Assembly: GCF_010092425.1 (NCBI RefSeq) | Contig: NZ_CP048030.1 | Span: 1,685,501 to 1,749,500 of the forward strand | Source: Sinimarinibacterium sp. NLF-5-8 | Lineage (GTDB): Bacteria; Pseudomonadota; Gammaproteobacteria; Nevskiales; Nevskiaceae | Length of the DNA: 64,000 bases | Direction: 5' to 3' | Program-made: the position numbers and the translations under genes | The notes under the pieces: model-generated | What the model was told of the DNA's origin: nothing | The model's database searches: none | Seen by the model: the letters and a program-made list of their open reading frames with translations, nothing else | In this document: piece by piece, positions 1 through 9,021 of the stretch | How the letters are laid out: each line of letters opens with the position of its first letter | Position numbering within the stretch: the stretch's first letter is position 1

Positions 1-1
1 G

Positions 2-958
2 CCCAAGGCACTCGGTGCGCTCTACCCCGAACGCTGGACCCTGCGCAGTGCCACCCCGCTGTGGCACGCCACGCGCCTCATGCGTCCCTTGATTCTCATC
101 AGCAACCGCCTCACCCGCCTGCTGCTGCGCATCCTCGGCGTTTCCACGCAGGAAGCCACCCAGCACAGCATCAATCCGCAAGAACTGCGCAATGCCCTGG
201 CCGAGGCCAGCGCCATGATTCCACGCCGCCATCAGCGCATGCTTGGCGCGATTCTCGACCTCGAAAATGCAACGGTCGAAGATGTGATGGTGCCGCGCAA
301 CGAAATCTTCGGCATCGACCTGACCGACGCCTGGAGCGATATCCGCAACCAGATCATTGGCAGCGAACATACCCGCATCCCCCTGTTCGACGGCTCGATC
401 GACCATTTATGCGGCGTTGTTCACCTGCGCCGCGTGGTACGCCTGGCCGCCGAAGACACCCTGAAACCCGAAACCCTGACCGAACTCGCGCGCGAACCGT
501 ATTTCATCCCGGCAGGAACGCCCCTGAACCAGCAGCTGCTCAATTTTCAAAACCGCCGTCGCCGCATCGGCTTCGTCGTCGATGAATACGGAGATATTCA
601 GGGTCTGGTCACGATTGAAGACATCCTTGAAGAAATCATCGGTCAATTTACCGCCGACCCCGGCACACGCATCAAGAATGTCTACGCCGACAGCGACGGC
701 AGCTACCGCGTCACCGGATCGGTCACCCTGCGCAACCTCAACCGGGGTCTGGGCTGGAAACTCCCCACCCAAGGGCCCAAGACGGTCAACGGCCTGCTGA
801 TTGAAACGCTCGAATCCATGCCCCAGGCCGGCGCGCGCGCGCAGATCAACGGTTATGCCTTTGAAGTCTTGGAAATCCGCGCCAACGCCATCCGCGCCAC
901 CCGCATCTGGCCACCGAATGCAGCGCCTGCGCCGTCGGTGCAGGCCGCCGAAGCATAG
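2..958 (+). CDS. CBS-domain CorB/CorC-type (CNNM/HlyC family) protein, 5' end outside window
   Basis: The reading frame is open from the first bases of the window, so the start lies upstream; 318 residues are visible. What is seen is the end of a membrane region, two CBS domains (about residues 75-195, with the DVMVPRNEI stretch typical of the first CBS motif and the VDEYGDIQGLVTIEDILEE motif of the second), and a C-terminal CorC/HlyC domain. The family (CNNM/CorB/CorC, also called HlyC/CorC) contains inner-membrane proteins linked to magnesium and cobalt efflux, with CBS pairs that bind adenine nucleotides. The membrane part expected for CorB-type members (DUF21) would lie outside the window; the motif just before the first ATG (LYPERWTL) fits the end of that domain. 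The ATG at 80 is therefore internal. The exact transported ion cannot be read from sequence. Confidence 0.85.
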   Translation, partial: PKALGALYPERWTLRSATPLWHATRLMRPLILISNRLTRLLLRILGVSTQEATQHSINPQELRNALAEASAMIPRRHQRMLGAILDLENATVEDVMVPRNEIFGIDLTDAWSDIRNQIIGSEHTRIPLFDGSIDHLCGVVHLRRVVRLAAEDTLKPETLTELAREPYFIPAGTPLNQQLLNFQNRRRRIGFVVDEYGDIQGLVTIEDILEEIIGQFTADPGTRIKNVYADSDGSYRVTGSVTLRNLNRGLGWKLPTQGPKTVNGLLIETLESMPQAGARAQINGYAFEVLEIRANAIRATRIWPPNAAPAPSVQAAEA

Positions 959-1120
959 CCAGGCGCTTTGCCCAGACGCTCAAAAACCTCAGGGATATTC
1001 ACGTTCAAGCGCGCGCGCCGCGCACCCCACCCTGGCGCGCTGATTCGGACAGCCGACTCAATCGCCGCGTCGCGCACCTTGGGCAACGACGCGGCATTCA
1101 GGCTGTACCGGATCAACCGG

Positions 1121-2593
1121 CTACGCCGTATAGCGCAAATCCAGCTGCCGCGCCGCGCGCACGTCGTCCAGGCGGCGCACCGGCAAGGTGTAGGGCGCGC
1201 CTTTGACGTGGGCAATGTCGGTTCTGGCTTCATCCCAGATCGCCACCAGCGCCTCGACAAACGCATCCAGCGTGGCTTGATCCTCGGTTTCGGTCGGCTC
1301 GATCAGCAAGCATTCCGGCACCACCAGCGGGAAGTAAATCGTTGGCGCGTGGTAGCCGTAATCGAGCAGGCGCTTGGCGACGTCGGTGGCGGTGAGCTCC
1401 AGTTCGGCCTTTTGTTTTTTCAGGGTGACGATGAACTCATGGCTGGCGCGGCGCTGCGGGAAGGCCAGCTCAAAGCCTTTTTGTGCCATGCGCGCGGCCA
1501 GATAGTTGGCATTGAGCGTGGCAAATTCACCGACGCGGCGCATCCCTTCACGCCCCAGCAGGCGCGCGTAAACGTAGGCGCGCAGCAGCACCCCGGCGTT
1601 ACCCATCCATGCCGACAGGCGGCCAATGCTTTGCGGCAGATCCTGGCGGGTGAGCCAGCGATAGCGCGCGCCGTCACGCCCCACCACCGGCGTTGGCATG
1701 AACGCTTGCAAGCGCGCGCCCACACCAATGGCACCGGCACCGGGGCCGCCGCCGCCATGCGGGGTGGAAAAGGTTTTGTGCAGGTTCATGTGCATCACGT
1801 CAAAGTCCATATCGCCGGGGCGGACTTTGCCGAGGATGGCGTTGAGGTTGGCGCCGTCGTAATAAAGCAGCCCGCCAGCGTCGTGAACGATGTCGGCAAT
1901 CTCTTTGATGCGCCGTTCAAACACGCCAAAGGTGGACGGGTTGGTGAGCATGATGCCGGCGGTTTGCGGCCCCACGGCGGCTTTGAGCGCGTCCACGTCC
2001 ACATCACCATCGGCGTTGGTGGGGATCTCGCGCACGCTAAAGCCCAGCATGGCGGCGGTGGCGGGATTGGTGCCGTGCGCCGCGTCGGGGACGATGATTT
2101 CGGTGCGCGCCTCATCGCCGCGCGCCTGGTGATAGGCGCGGATCATCGCCACGCCCGCAAACTCGCCCTGCGCTCCGGCCATTGGCGTCAGGCACACGGC
2201 GGCCATGCCGGTGGCGGCGCGCAGCATTTCTTGCAGCTCATACATGCAGGCCAAAAAGCCTTGCGAATGGGATTCCGGCGCCAGCGGGTGCCGTGCCAAA
2301 AAGCCCGGCAGCATCGCCAGCGTGTTACAGGCGCGCGGGTTGTACTTCATCGTGCACGAACCCAGCGGGTAAAAATGCGTGTCGATGGAAAAGTTCAGCC
2401 GCGACAGCCGCGTGTAATGGCGCACGGCTTGCAGTTCGGAGACCTCGGGCAGCCCCGCGCGCGCCTTGCGCCGCAGGGTTTCGGGGATGGATGAAACATC
2501 AACCGCCACACCCGGCGTTTGTGCGTGGGCGATGCGCCCCGCGCGTGAGTGTTCAAAAATCAGCGGTTCTACGCTTTTGATTTCAGCAGTCAT
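1121..2593 (-). CDS. gcvPB: Glycine dehydrogenase (decarboxylating) subunit 2, P-protein beta part
   Basis: A 490-residue C-terminal half of the glycine cleavage P-protein. With subunit 1 it decarboxylates glycine using pyridoxal phosphate and transfers the aminomethyl group to lipoyl-GcvH. The PLP lysine is expected at about residue 273, in [18 protein letters not shown], followed by the family's glycine-rich loop. The ATG at 2593 is preferred over an upstream in-frame start near 2671, because it starts just after the gcvPA stop (2-base gap) and the translation begins like other GcvPB proteins. It is the last gene of gcvT-gcvH-gcvPA-gcvPB and is presumably controlled by the glycine riboswitch upstream of gcvT. 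The split P-protein is one of two known arrangements; the other is one gcvP of about 950 residues. Confidence 0.96.
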   Translation of the reverse strand: MTAEIKSVEPLIFEHSRAGRIAHAQTPGVAVDVSSIPETLRRKARAGLPEVSELQAVRHYTRLSRLNFSIDTHFYPLGSCTMKYNPRACNTLAMLPGFLARHPLAPESHSQGFLACMYELQEMLRAATGMAAVCLTPMAGAQGEFAGVAMIRAYHQARGDEARTEIIVPDAAHGTNPATAAMLGFSVREIPTNADGDVDVDALKAAVGPQTAGIMLTNPSTFGVFERRIKEIADIVHDAGGLLYYDGANLNAILGKVRPGDMDFDVMHMNLHKTFSTPHGGGGPGAGAIGVGARLQAFMPTPVVGRDGARYRWLTRQDLPQSIGRLSAWMGNAGVLLRAYVYARLLGREGMRRVGEFATLNANYLAARMAQKGFELAFPQRRASHEFIVTLKKQKAELELTATDVAKRLLDYGYHAPTIYFPLVVPECLLIEPTETEDQATLDAFVEALVAIWDEARTDIAHVKGAPYTLPVRRLDDVRAARQLDLRYTA

Positions 2594-2595
2594 GG

Positions 2596-3957
2596 TCAGG
2601 CTCCCAACAGCGCGGCCAGCGCGTTGCGATAAGTGGTGATGTCGTCCGGGGTTTTGGTTTCGGTGGCACAAACCAGCAGCGCGTTACCCAGCTCGCCAAA
2701 GTGCTCGGACAAATCAAAGCCGCCAAGCACCCCGCGCGCGGCCAGTGCTTCCAGAACCGGCGCAACGGGCCGGGGCAGCGTGATCACCGCTTCGTGAAAA
2801 CCGGCGCCGTCAAACGCGCGCGCCACACCGGGGATGCTGCACAGCGCCGCCACCAGCGCGCGGGTGTTGGCGATGCTGGCGCTGGCCACTTGCTCCAAAC
2901 CCTGCGCACCCAGAATCGCCATGTGAATGGTGGCGGCGGTGACCAGCAAACCCTGGTTGGTGCAAATGTTGGACTTGGCCTTGGCGCGACGAATGTGCTG
3001 CTCGCGCGCTTGCAGCGTCAGGGTAAAACCGGGGCGGCCATCCAAATCCACGGTGCGACCAATGATCCGCCCCGGCATTTCGCGCACATAGGCCATTTGA
3101 GTGGTCATGAAGCCAAAATACGGCCCGCCGGAGGACAGCGGCGCACCCAGCGGCTGCCCATCCCCGCAAACAATATCCGCGCCTTTTGCGCCCCATTCGC
3201 CGGGCGGCTTGAGCAAGGCCAGCGCAATCGGGTTGACCACGGCGATGACCATTGCACCCTGGGCATGCGCCCAATCGGTGATCGCGTCCACGTCTTCCAG
3301 TTGCCCAAAAAAGTTGGGCTGCTGAATCACCACTGCCGTCGGCGCCTGGCCTTCAAACGCCTTGAGCGCGTCCAGCGCCGTGGTGCCGCGCGCGCGGTCA
3401 AATGCCACGGTTTGCACCTGCACGCCCTGCGCCGGCGTGGTGGCGGCGACCACCTCGGCATAAAACGGGTTGAGTGCCTGCGGCAGCAACACCAGACCGT
3501 CTTTGTTCTTTCGGTTGGCGCGCAATGCCATCAGCAACGATTCGGCCAGCGCGGTGGCGCCGTCGTACATCGAGGCGTTACTCACCTGCATGCCGGTGAG
3601 CGCCGTCATCATCGTTTGAAACTCATACAGCACTTGCAGCGTGCCTTGACTGGCTTCGGCCTGATACGGGGTATACGCCGAATAAAACTCCCCGCGCGTG
3701 GTGATTTCCCACACCGCCGCCGGAATGTGATGCTCGTAAGCGCCCGCGCCAATGAAGTTGAGCGCCGCACCGTCCTGGGCGGCGCGCGCGTGCATCAGTC
3801 GCGTAATCGCCATCTCCGGCAGCGCCTCTGGCACGCCGTCCAGTGCAGCGCAGCGCAGCTCGGTGGGGATTTCATCAAACAGCGCATCAATACTGGGGGC
3901 GCCAATCACATCCAGCATCGCGCGCACATCAGATTCAGTGTGAGGAATAAACGGCAT
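2596..3957 (-). CDS. gcvPA: Glycine dehydrogenase (decarboxylating) subunit 1, P-protein alpha part
   Basis: A 453-residue N-terminal half of the glycine cleavage P-protein, starting [19 protein letters not shown] as is usual for the family. It forms the heterotetrameric P-protein with GcvPB; the active-site lysine lies in the other subunit. The length is normal (about 440-460). The TGA stop sits 2 bases before the gcvPB start, which suggests translational coupling. A 71-base gap separates it from gcvH upstream. No defect seen. Confidence 0.96.
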   Translation of the reverse strand: MPFIPHTESDVRAMLDVIGAPSIDALFDEIPTELRCAALDGVPEALPEMAITRLMHARAAQDGAALNFIGAGAYEHHIPAAVWEITTRGEFYSAYTPYQAEASQGTLQVLYEFQTMMTALTGMQVSNASMYDGATALAESLLMALRANRKNKDGLVLLPQALNPFYAEVVAATTPAQGVQVQTVAFDRARGTTALDALKAFEGQAPTAVVIQQPNFFGQLEDVDAITDWAHAQGAMVIAVVNPIALALLKPPGEWGAKGADIVCGDGQPLGAPLSSGGPYFGFMTTQMAYVREMPGRIIGRTVDLDGRPGFTLTLQAREQHIRRAKAKSNICTNQGLLVTAATIHMAILGAQGLEQVASASIANTRALVAALCSIPGVARAFDGAGFHEAVITLPRPVAPVLEALAARGVLGGFDLSEHFGELGNALLVCATETKTPDDITTYRNALAALLGA

Positions 3958-4028
3958 CGTTTTAACTCGGCATGACAGGCTCTGGCGCGCTTTGATTCAA
4001 AGCACGCAAAGCATTGTTTATGAATGAA

Positions 4029-4418
4029 TTACAGGGTTTTCAAATAATCGGCATAAGCGGCGGCATCGAGCAGACCATCCACATCCGCCGCTTGCGCCGG
4101 GCGCATTTTCCACAGCCAGCCTTCGCCGTAGGGATCGGTGTTGAGCAGCTCCGGCTGCGCATCCAGTGCCTCGTTGCGCTGGGTGACTTCACCGGCAATC
4201 GGCGCGTACACATCCGACGCCGCCTTGACCGATTCCACCACCGAGCAAGACTCATCCACCGCCAGCGCGCGCCCGGCTTCGGGGGCTTCAACAAACACCA
4301 GATCACCCAACGCGGCCTGAGCGTGATCGGTGATACCGATGGTGACGGTGCCGTCGGCTTCAACGCGCACCCATTCGTGGGATTTGACGTATTTGAGTTC
4401 TGCGGGAATGTTGCTCAT
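4029..4418 (-). CDS. gcvH: Glycine cleavage system H protein
   Basis: A 129-residue lipoyl carrier protein that shuttles the aminomethyl group between P-protein, T-protein and lipoamide dehydrogenase. The lipoyl lysine is K65, in [14 protein letters not shown], the standard ESVKA context. The ATG at 4418, preceded by a GAGAGA Shine-Dalgarno stretch, gives the canonical start [17 protein letters not shown]; a longer in-frame version would add 17 residues with no family support. It lies between gcvT and gcvPA; the 156-base gap to gcvT holds an imperfect inverted repeat. Confidence 0.97.
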   Translation of the reverse strand: MSNIPAELKYVKSHEWVRVEADGTVTIGITDHAQAALGDLVFVEAPEAGRALAVDESCSVVESVKAASDVYAPIAGEVTQRNEALDAQPELLNTDPYGEGWLWKMRPAQAADVDGLLDAAAYADYLKTL

Positions 4419-4574
4419 TTGATCTCTCTCGTTAGAAAACGTGATTGGTGATTGATGAAGGCGCTCCACGCTGCGCGTGTTGCTTGTGATGGGTGATTGG
4501 CAAGATGCTGCGGCGGTGGTTAATCACTCATCACCAATCACTAATCACACGCGAAGCGAAGCGCAGCGCGCCAA

Positions 4575-5660
4575 TCACACCAAAACCTTGCCATTGCGCA
4601 CAAACGGCGCTTTAACCACGCGCGCGGGGTGCCATTGGCCGCGGATTTCCACTTCACACGCGCCGTCGGCATGGCTGTCCACGCGCGCCAGGGCGATGGA
4701 TTGTTTCATCGTTGGGGCAAAGCCGCCGCTGGTGAGCTCACCCACAGCGCCGTTGGCAAAGCGCACCGCCATGTGCGCGCGCAGCACGCCGCGCCCTTCC
4801 AGCACCAGCGCAATTTGCTTGCGCGGCGACTGTCCGCGCAGCGGCTCGATCGCCTCACGGCCAATGAACGCGCGCTCGGCAGGCGTCCACGCCACCGTCC
4901 AGCCCAGTCCGGATTCCAGCGGCTGCGTGTCCTCGGTCATGTCTTGACCGTACAGATTCATCCCCGCTTCCAGCCGCAAGGTATCGCGCGCGCCCAGTCC
5001 GCAGGGTTTAACGCCAGCCGCCAGCAAGGCCGTCCACAGGGTCAAAACGCGCTCATGCGGTAGCGCCAGTTCAAAGCCATCTTCGCCGGTATAGCCGGTG
5101 CGAGAGGCAAAGCCCTCAGCTGTTTCCACGCCTTGAAACGGCGCCAGATTTTCAGCCGCCGCGCGCAGTGATTCGGGGAGCAGCGGCAGCAGCAGCGCGC
5201 GCGCGCTGGGGCCTTGCACCGCCAAAATGCTCCAGTCCACGCGCGGGGTGATGCTCACTTCAAACGCGCTAGCGTGCTGATTCAGCCAAGCCAGGTCTTT
5301 ATCGGTGCAACCGGCGTTGAGCACCAGCCGATAAGCGTCATCTGCCAAATAAGTGATGATGAGGTCATCGATCACCCCACCGTTTTCACGCAGCATGCAG
5401 CTGTACAGCGCCTTGCCGGGCGTGGTGAGTTTGGCCACATCGTTGGCCATCAGCGTTTGCAAAAACGCGCGCGCGCGCGCGCCGGCTACGTCCACCACCG
5501 CCATATGCGCCACATCAAACATGCCCGCGCCCATGCGCACGGCGTGATGCTCGTCAAGCTGGGATTGGTACTGGATCGGCATGTCCCAGCCGGCAAAATC
5601 AACCAGCCTGGCGCCAAGGCGAACGTGCTCGGCATGCAGTGCCGTGGTTTTGAGTGTCAT
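4575..5660 (-). CDS. gcvT: Aminomethyltransferase, glycine cleavage T protein
   Basis: A 361-residue T-protein that releases ammonia from the H-protein-bound aminomethyl group and makes 5,10-methylene-tetrahydrofolate. The N-terminal folate-binding GCV_T domain is clear (VDFAGWDMPIQYQS, MFDVAHMAVVDVAG), and the C-terminal barrel domain ends in VVKAPFVRNGKVLV. It is the first gene of the gcv operon. The start ATG sits just downstream of a tandem glycine riboswitch. Its GAGGG ribosome-binding site (5670-5674) is enclosed by a perfect 6-bp inverted repeat (5661-5666 with 5685-5690), which suggests control at translation initiation. Confidence 0.97.
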   Translation of the reverse strand: MTLKTTALHAEHVRLGARLVDFAGWDMPIQYQSQLDEHHAVRMGAGMFDVAHMAVVDVAGARARAFLQTLMANDVAKLTTPGKALYSCMLRENGGVIDDLIITYLADDAYRLVLNAGCTDKDLAWLNQHASAFEVSITPRVDWSILAVQGPSARALLLPLLPESLRAAAENLAPFQGVETAEGFASRTGYTGEDGFELALPHERVLTLWTALLAAGVKPCGLGARDTLRLEAGMNLYGQDMTEDTQPLESGLGWTVAWTPAERAFIGREAIEPLRGQSPRKQIALVLEGRGVLRAHMAVRFANGAVGELTSGGFAPTMKQSIALARVDSHADGACEVEIRGQWHPARVVKAPFVRNGKVLV

Positions 5661-5690
5661 GCGGCGAAGCCCTCAAGTTTGATGCGCCGC
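5661..5690 (-). promoter_or_regulatory. Hairpin sequestering the gcvT ribosome-binding site (riboswitch expression platform)
   Basis: Perfect arms GCGGCG (5685-5690) and CGCCGC (5661-5666) flank an 18-base loop holding the GAGGG Shine-Dalgarno. The hairpin ends 1 base before the gcvT ATG, and the first arm overlaps the end of the second aptamer's P1 region. It has no U-tract, so it looks like a translational rather than a transcriptional switch. Inferred from sequence only. Confidence 0.6.
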
Positions 5691-5845
5691 CCCCTGTCCT
5701 TTTACCTGAGCGTTGCGCGCCTTCGGTGGCCAATTCAATGGCTCTCTCCAGAGTTGGACCTTGTCACACTCCTTTTACCTGAGCGATTCCGGGCGGTTTG
5801 CGCCTTCGGTGCTGCCATCAAAGGCAGTCTCTCGCATGACAAGGT
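5685..5845 (-). promoter_or_regulatory. Tandem glycine riboswitch upstream of gcvT
   Basis: Two aptamers can be read on the minus strand. The first (about 5762-5845) has GAGAGACTGCC, then GCACCGAAGGCGCAA, then CTCAGGTAAAAGGAGTG. The second (about 5685-5756) has CTGGAGAGAGCC, then CCACCGAAGGCGCGCAA, then CTCAGGTAAAAGGACAGG. The pairs ACCGAAGG/CTCAGGTAAAAGGA are hallmarks of the gcvT-type glycine aptamer; two in tandem is the common arrangement. A short hairpin enclosing the gcvT ribosome-binding site follows directly and is the likely expression platform. A possible -10 (TAAAAT, 5886-5891 on the minus strand) lies upstream, without a clear -35. Confidence 0.93.
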
Positions 5846-5963
5846 TTGATCCGTTGTTGTGCTTTAAACAAGCAAAACGGCGCGCATTTTAGCTGATCAT
5901 CATCGGAAAAGCATCGGATCAGCAAAGCTCAGCACGCAAGGCGCAACGCGCGCACTGCTGGGA

Positions 5964-6272
5964 TTACGGCAAGGGGCGACTGCGACGGCGCGGGCTGAAA
6001 ACGGTGCTGTGGCTGCCGATGCGATACAGCCGCACCACATCCTGCATGCGCCTGTAGATCACCACAATATCGCCGGTTAAATGACATTCCATGTCGCCCG
6101 CGTAGTTACTGGCGCGCTTTTCCAATGGATGTTCGTTGTAATGCGCAGGGAGCTTTTCTAAATGGATGAGATCATCCAATAGCTGTTCAAAATCCTCGCG
6201 CCGATATTCCGGATGTTTGGCTAACGCTTTGAATTGCAACTTGAACCGCAAACTCAGTTCAAGCATGCGCAT
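5964..6272 (-). CDS. YafQ/RelE-family type II toxin (mRNA interferase)
   Basis: A 102-residue basic protein. The pattern LPAHYNEHPLEKRASNYAGD, then MECHLTGDIVVIYRR, then VVRLYRIGSHSTVF, matches the YafQ subgroup of RelE toxins: a conserved H before the core, the ECH..D..VIY strand, and the terminal RxGSHS.LF containing the catalytic-type histidine. Such toxins cut mRNA on the ribosome. The gene begins 3 bases after the stop of a small upstream gene, the usual antitoxin-toxin order. A second ATG two codons in (6266) is also possible. The C-terminal tail (SPRRRSRPLP) is slightly longer than usual. Target specificity unknown. Confidence 0.82.
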   Translation of the reverse strand: MRMLELSLRFKLQFKALAKHPEYRREDFEQLLDDLIHLEKLPAHYNEHPLEKRASNYAGDMECHLTGDIVVIYRRMQDVVRLYRIGSHSTVFSPRRRSRPLP

Positions 6273-6275
6273 GAC

Positions 6276-6524
6276 TTATGTCTCCAGCCAGCGCATTGCC
6301 TCACTCGCAGTGGAAAAACGCTGAAAGCTGCCCCTGCGATCTTCGGCGCGCAGCTCAGTTACCAGTCGTTTTTCTCCAGCATCTCTTTGCTCAGATGCCA
6401 CCTCGTCCGGCTCCACCCAAGGTTGCAAAATCGCATTGACAGCCGCGCGTGTGGTGGCGGCGCCGGTATGTTCGCGCAGGCGTTTTGCGCCTTCGGGACT
6501 CAGTTCAATGGTGATTTTGGGCAT
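6276..6524 (-). CDS. Antitoxin partner of the YafQ/RelE-type toxin
   Basis: An 82-residue protein starting MPKITIELSPEGAKRLREH, a short N-terminal DNA-binding-type strand and helix, with a C-terminal tail ending FSTASEAMRWLET. ATG 6524 is preferred to an upstream in-frame start near 6581: a GGGAGCC ribosome-binding site precedes it and the first strand then starts as in RHH-like antitoxins. It is 3 bases upstream of the toxin. Family assignment of the antitoxin is weak; the call rests mainly on size, order and the neighbouring toxin. Such antitoxins normally bind their own promoter. Confidence 0.68.
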   Translation of the reverse strand: MPKITIELSPEGAKRLREHTGAATTRAAVNAILQPWVEPDEVASEQRDAGEKRLVTELRAEDRRGSFQRFSTASEAMRWLET

Positions 6525-6600
6525 GACAGGCTCCCGTGCGGGGTCGGGCTGTGATTCTACGCGGTCGCGCGCGCGGGGCAAATGCGGTTGCCCCGCTGGG

Positions 6601-7770
6601 TTAAAGCCCGCAAGCCCGGCGAATCAGCGCCGTGCGCAGCGGTGTTGTGGCGTTGACCGCTTGCAGGCCGGTTTGGCGTAGCCAGTTCCAGGCCGGGTGT
6701 TGCAGTTGATAGGCGTGATAAAGCCCGTCGGTGACGGCGATCATGTCCTGGGCGGCGGCCTGGCGCGCGCGGTTGTAGCGAGCCAGTACGCGCGCGCTGC
6801 CAATATCGCGCGCTTGGCGACGGGCTTGGCTGATGGCGCCCACCAGTTCTTGCGCATCGCCAAAGCCGAGGTTGACGCCCTGCCCGGCCAGCGGATGCAC
6901 CACATGCGCAGCATCGCCCGCCAGCACCAGACGATCGTCGTGGTAGCGCTCGGCGTTGAGCACCGCCAAGGGAAAGCTCAAGCGCCGCGTGCATTGCTCG
7001 ATGCGCCCCAAAACCTGCTGGGTGGCATCGCCCAGTGCGGTGCAAAAACTGGCGTCATCCATGGCCAGCAACGGCTCGGCGTGAGTGCTCGACCACACCA
7101 CCGAGCTGCGTCCATCGGCCAGCGGCAGCAAGGCCACCGGCCCGGTTTCTAAAAATCGCTGATAGGCCGTGGCCTGGTGCGCGCGCGCGCTGCGCACATG
7201 ACACACCACGGCGGTTTGCGCATACGCCTGCTGGTGCACCGCAATGCCGCGCGCGCTGCGCAGCGGTGAGCGCGCGCTGTCGGCGGCGACAATCAGCGCT
7301 GCGCGCAACGAGGCACCGCGTTCCAGTTGCAACACGGCGTGTTGCGGCTGCGCATCAACCGCGCGCACGGTTACGTTTTGTTGCAAGGTGCCGCTGGGCA
7401 AGGCGGCCAACAGATGCCGCTGCAACACGCGGCTTTCAACGATGTGGCCGAGGTCGTCGCGGTGCAGATCGGCGGCGTCAAAGTGCAGTGCGGCCTCTGG
7501 CGCGGTTTCCCACACTTGCATGTGGCGGTAGGCGCTGGCGCGTTCGGCGCACACGGCGTCCCACACGCCCAGTTGATGCAAAAAGCGCGCGCTGGCCGGG
7601 GAGATGGCAAACACGCGCAAGTCGTAATCATCCGCCAGCGGTGGCGGCAGACCGCGATCGAGTACGCGCACGCGCAGTCCGGCGCGGTGCAAGCCCAGTG
7701 CAGTGGCCAGCCCCACCAGCCCCGCGCCAACAATGGCAACGTCGCAATCCAGACGGGGATCCATATTCAT
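6601..7770 (-). CDS. ubiI: FAD-dependent ubiquinone-biosynthesis hydroxylase, UbiI/UbiF type
   Basis: A 389-residue flavoprotein monooxygenase of the UbiH/UbiF/VisC/COQ6 family. Visible motifs are the N-terminal Rossmann motif CDVAIVGAGLVGLATALGL, the middle DG-type region (LIVAADSARSPLR) and the C-terminal FAD motif GDAAHVVHPLAGQGVNLG. These enzymes add hydroxyls to the ubiquinone ring, using O2. It is the last gene of ygfB-pepP-ubiH-ubiI; the ATG (7770) overlaps the ubiH stop as ATGA, which fixes the start against the longer in-frame version. Position after ubiH suggests UbiI (C5 hydroxylase), but UbiF or a multi-position UbiM-like role cannot be excluded. Confidence 0.88.
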   Translation of the reverse strand: MNMDPRLDCDVAIVGAGLVGLATALGLHRAGLRVRVLDRGLPPPLADDYDLRVFAISPASARFLHQLGVWDAVCAERASAYRHMQVWETAPEAALHFDAADLHRDDLGHIVESRVLQRHLLAALPSGTLQQNVTVRAVDAQPQHAVLQLERGASLRAALIVAADSARSPLRSARGIAVHQQAYAQTAVVCHVRSARAHQATAYQRFLETGPVALLPLADGRSSVVWSSTHAEPLLAMDDASFCTALGDATQQVLGRIEQCTRRLSFPLAVLNAERYHDDRLVLAGDAAHVVHPLAGQGVNLGFGDAQELVGAISQARRQARDIGSARVLARYNRARQAAAQDMIAVTDGLYHAYQLQHPAWNWLRQTGLQAVNATTPLRTALIRRACGL

Positions 7771-9008
7771 AGACGACCCTTGTCGCCGTAGCCAAGGTTT
7801 TGCCACATCACCGCCTCGCGCAGCGCCGGCGTCATGTCCAGCGCCAGCAGTCCCAAATGGCGCAGATGGCGCAGCCCCGGCACGCGATTGGAAAACAGCC
7901 GCACCACGCTGTCGGTAAACAGGGCGGTGCGCGCGCGGTCGGATTCGCGCAGCGCGGCGTAGCGTTGCAGCGCCGTGGCCTCGCCCGGATCGCCGCCGCC
8001 TTGCGCCTGCGCGCGCAGCACTTGTCCCAGTGCCGCCACATCGCGCAGGCCTAAGTTAAAACCCTGGGCGGCGGCTGGATGCAGCGATTGCGCGGCGTTG
8101 CCAATCAGCACCACGCGGGTGGCGTGGATGCGGCCACTGACGACGCGCGTCAGCGGATGCGCCTGGCGTTTGCCCAGCGCCAGAAAACGCCCCGCGCGCT
8201 CGCCAAAGGTGGCTTGGGCGGCGGCCAGAAAATCGGCGTCTGACAGTGCCATGCGCGCGCGCAGTTGCGCCGTGGGCGTGGTCCAGATCAGCGAACACAC
8301 ACGATCTTCGCCTTGCCACGGCTTGGGCAGCAGCGCAATCGGCCCGCCGGGGGTGAAACGCTCATAGGCGCAGCCGTCCACACTGCGCGCGGTGCGCACG
8401 GCGGTGACGATGGCCGATTGCTGATAGTCAAACGTCTGCGCGCCAATGCCGAGCCAGTTGCGCACCGGCGAGTGCATGCCGTCAGCAGCAATCACCAGGC
8501 GCGCGCGCACCTGGCGGCCATCGTCCAGCGATAGCCGCACGCGATCGGGCTCATGCTGCAAGCCGATGAGCTTGGCCGGTGCCCACAGCGTGCAGCCGCG
8601 CGCGCGTGCAGCGGCCAAAGTGTGTTCGCCCAGCGCGCGAATCGGGATGTTGTAGCCCAGCGCCGCATGGCCGCTGTCGCGCGCGTCAAACCGCGCCACG
8701 CCAAAGCGTCCTTGTTCGCCAATGTGGGTGCGGGTGATCGCCTGCGTCAGCGGTGCCAAAGTCGGCCACAGCCCCAGCCGCTGCAACACCTGCTGACTGG
8801 CGGCGTTGACGGCAATGCAGCGCTCATCCCAGGTGGCGGGCGCGGGCGGCGGCACAAAGGCTTCGAGCATCAGGGTGGAATAGCCGCTGTCGGCCAGCTC
8901 CAGCGCGATGCTGGCGCCGATCAAGCCGCCGCCGACAATGGCAATGTCGATTTCAATATCGATGTCGGCCTCTGCGCCCTGCTGCGGCGCGCGCGCGGAA
9001 TCACTCAT
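7767..9008 (-). CDS. ubiH: 2-octaprenyl-6-methoxyphenol hydroxylase
   Basis: A 413-residue flavoprotein hydroxylase of ubiquinone biosynthesis. The Rossmann motif is IDIAIVGGGLIGASIALEL. The C-terminal motif reads GNAAQSLHPAAAQGFNLG; the GNAAQ in place of the usual GDAAH is characteristic of UbiH rather than UbiI/UbiF, which separates the two paralogues here. The start chosen is ATG 9008; a TTG three codons upstream (9017) is also possible. The gene follows pepP by a few bases and overlaps the next hydroxylase by 4 bases. A low-complexity DIDIEIDI stretch precedes the first beta strand. Confidence 0.92.
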   Translation of the reverse strand: MSDSARAPQQGAEADIDIEIDIAIVGGGLIGASIALELADSGYSTLMLEAFVPPPAPATWDERCIAVNAASQQVLQRLGLWPTLAPLTQAITRTHIGEQGRFGVARFDARDSGHAALGYNIPIRALGEHTLAAARARGCTLWAPAKLIGLQHEPDRVRLSLDDGRQVRARLVIAADGMHSPVRNWLGIGAQTFDYQQSAIVTAVRTARSVDGCAYERFTPGGPIALLPKPWQGEDRVCSLIWTTPTAQLRARMALSDADFLAAAQATFGERAGRFLALGKRQAHPLTRVVSGRIHATRVVLIGNAAQSLHPAAAQGFNLGLRDVAALGQVLRAQAQGGGDPGEATALQRYAALRESDRARTALFTDSVVRLFSNRVPGLRHLRHLGLLALDMTPALREAVMWQNLGYGDKGRL

Positions 9009-9021
9009 GCCGATCAACCCA

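Noticed and set aside
853-1266. Minus-strand frame of 137 residues across the corC/gcvPB gap
   Set aside because: It overlaps both genes and shows no family similarity or good start.
968-2494. Long plus-strand open frame opposite gcvPB
   Set aside because: It is antisense to a clear gcvPB gene, with Arg/His-rich low-complexity translation typical of reverse-strand frames in high-GC DNA.
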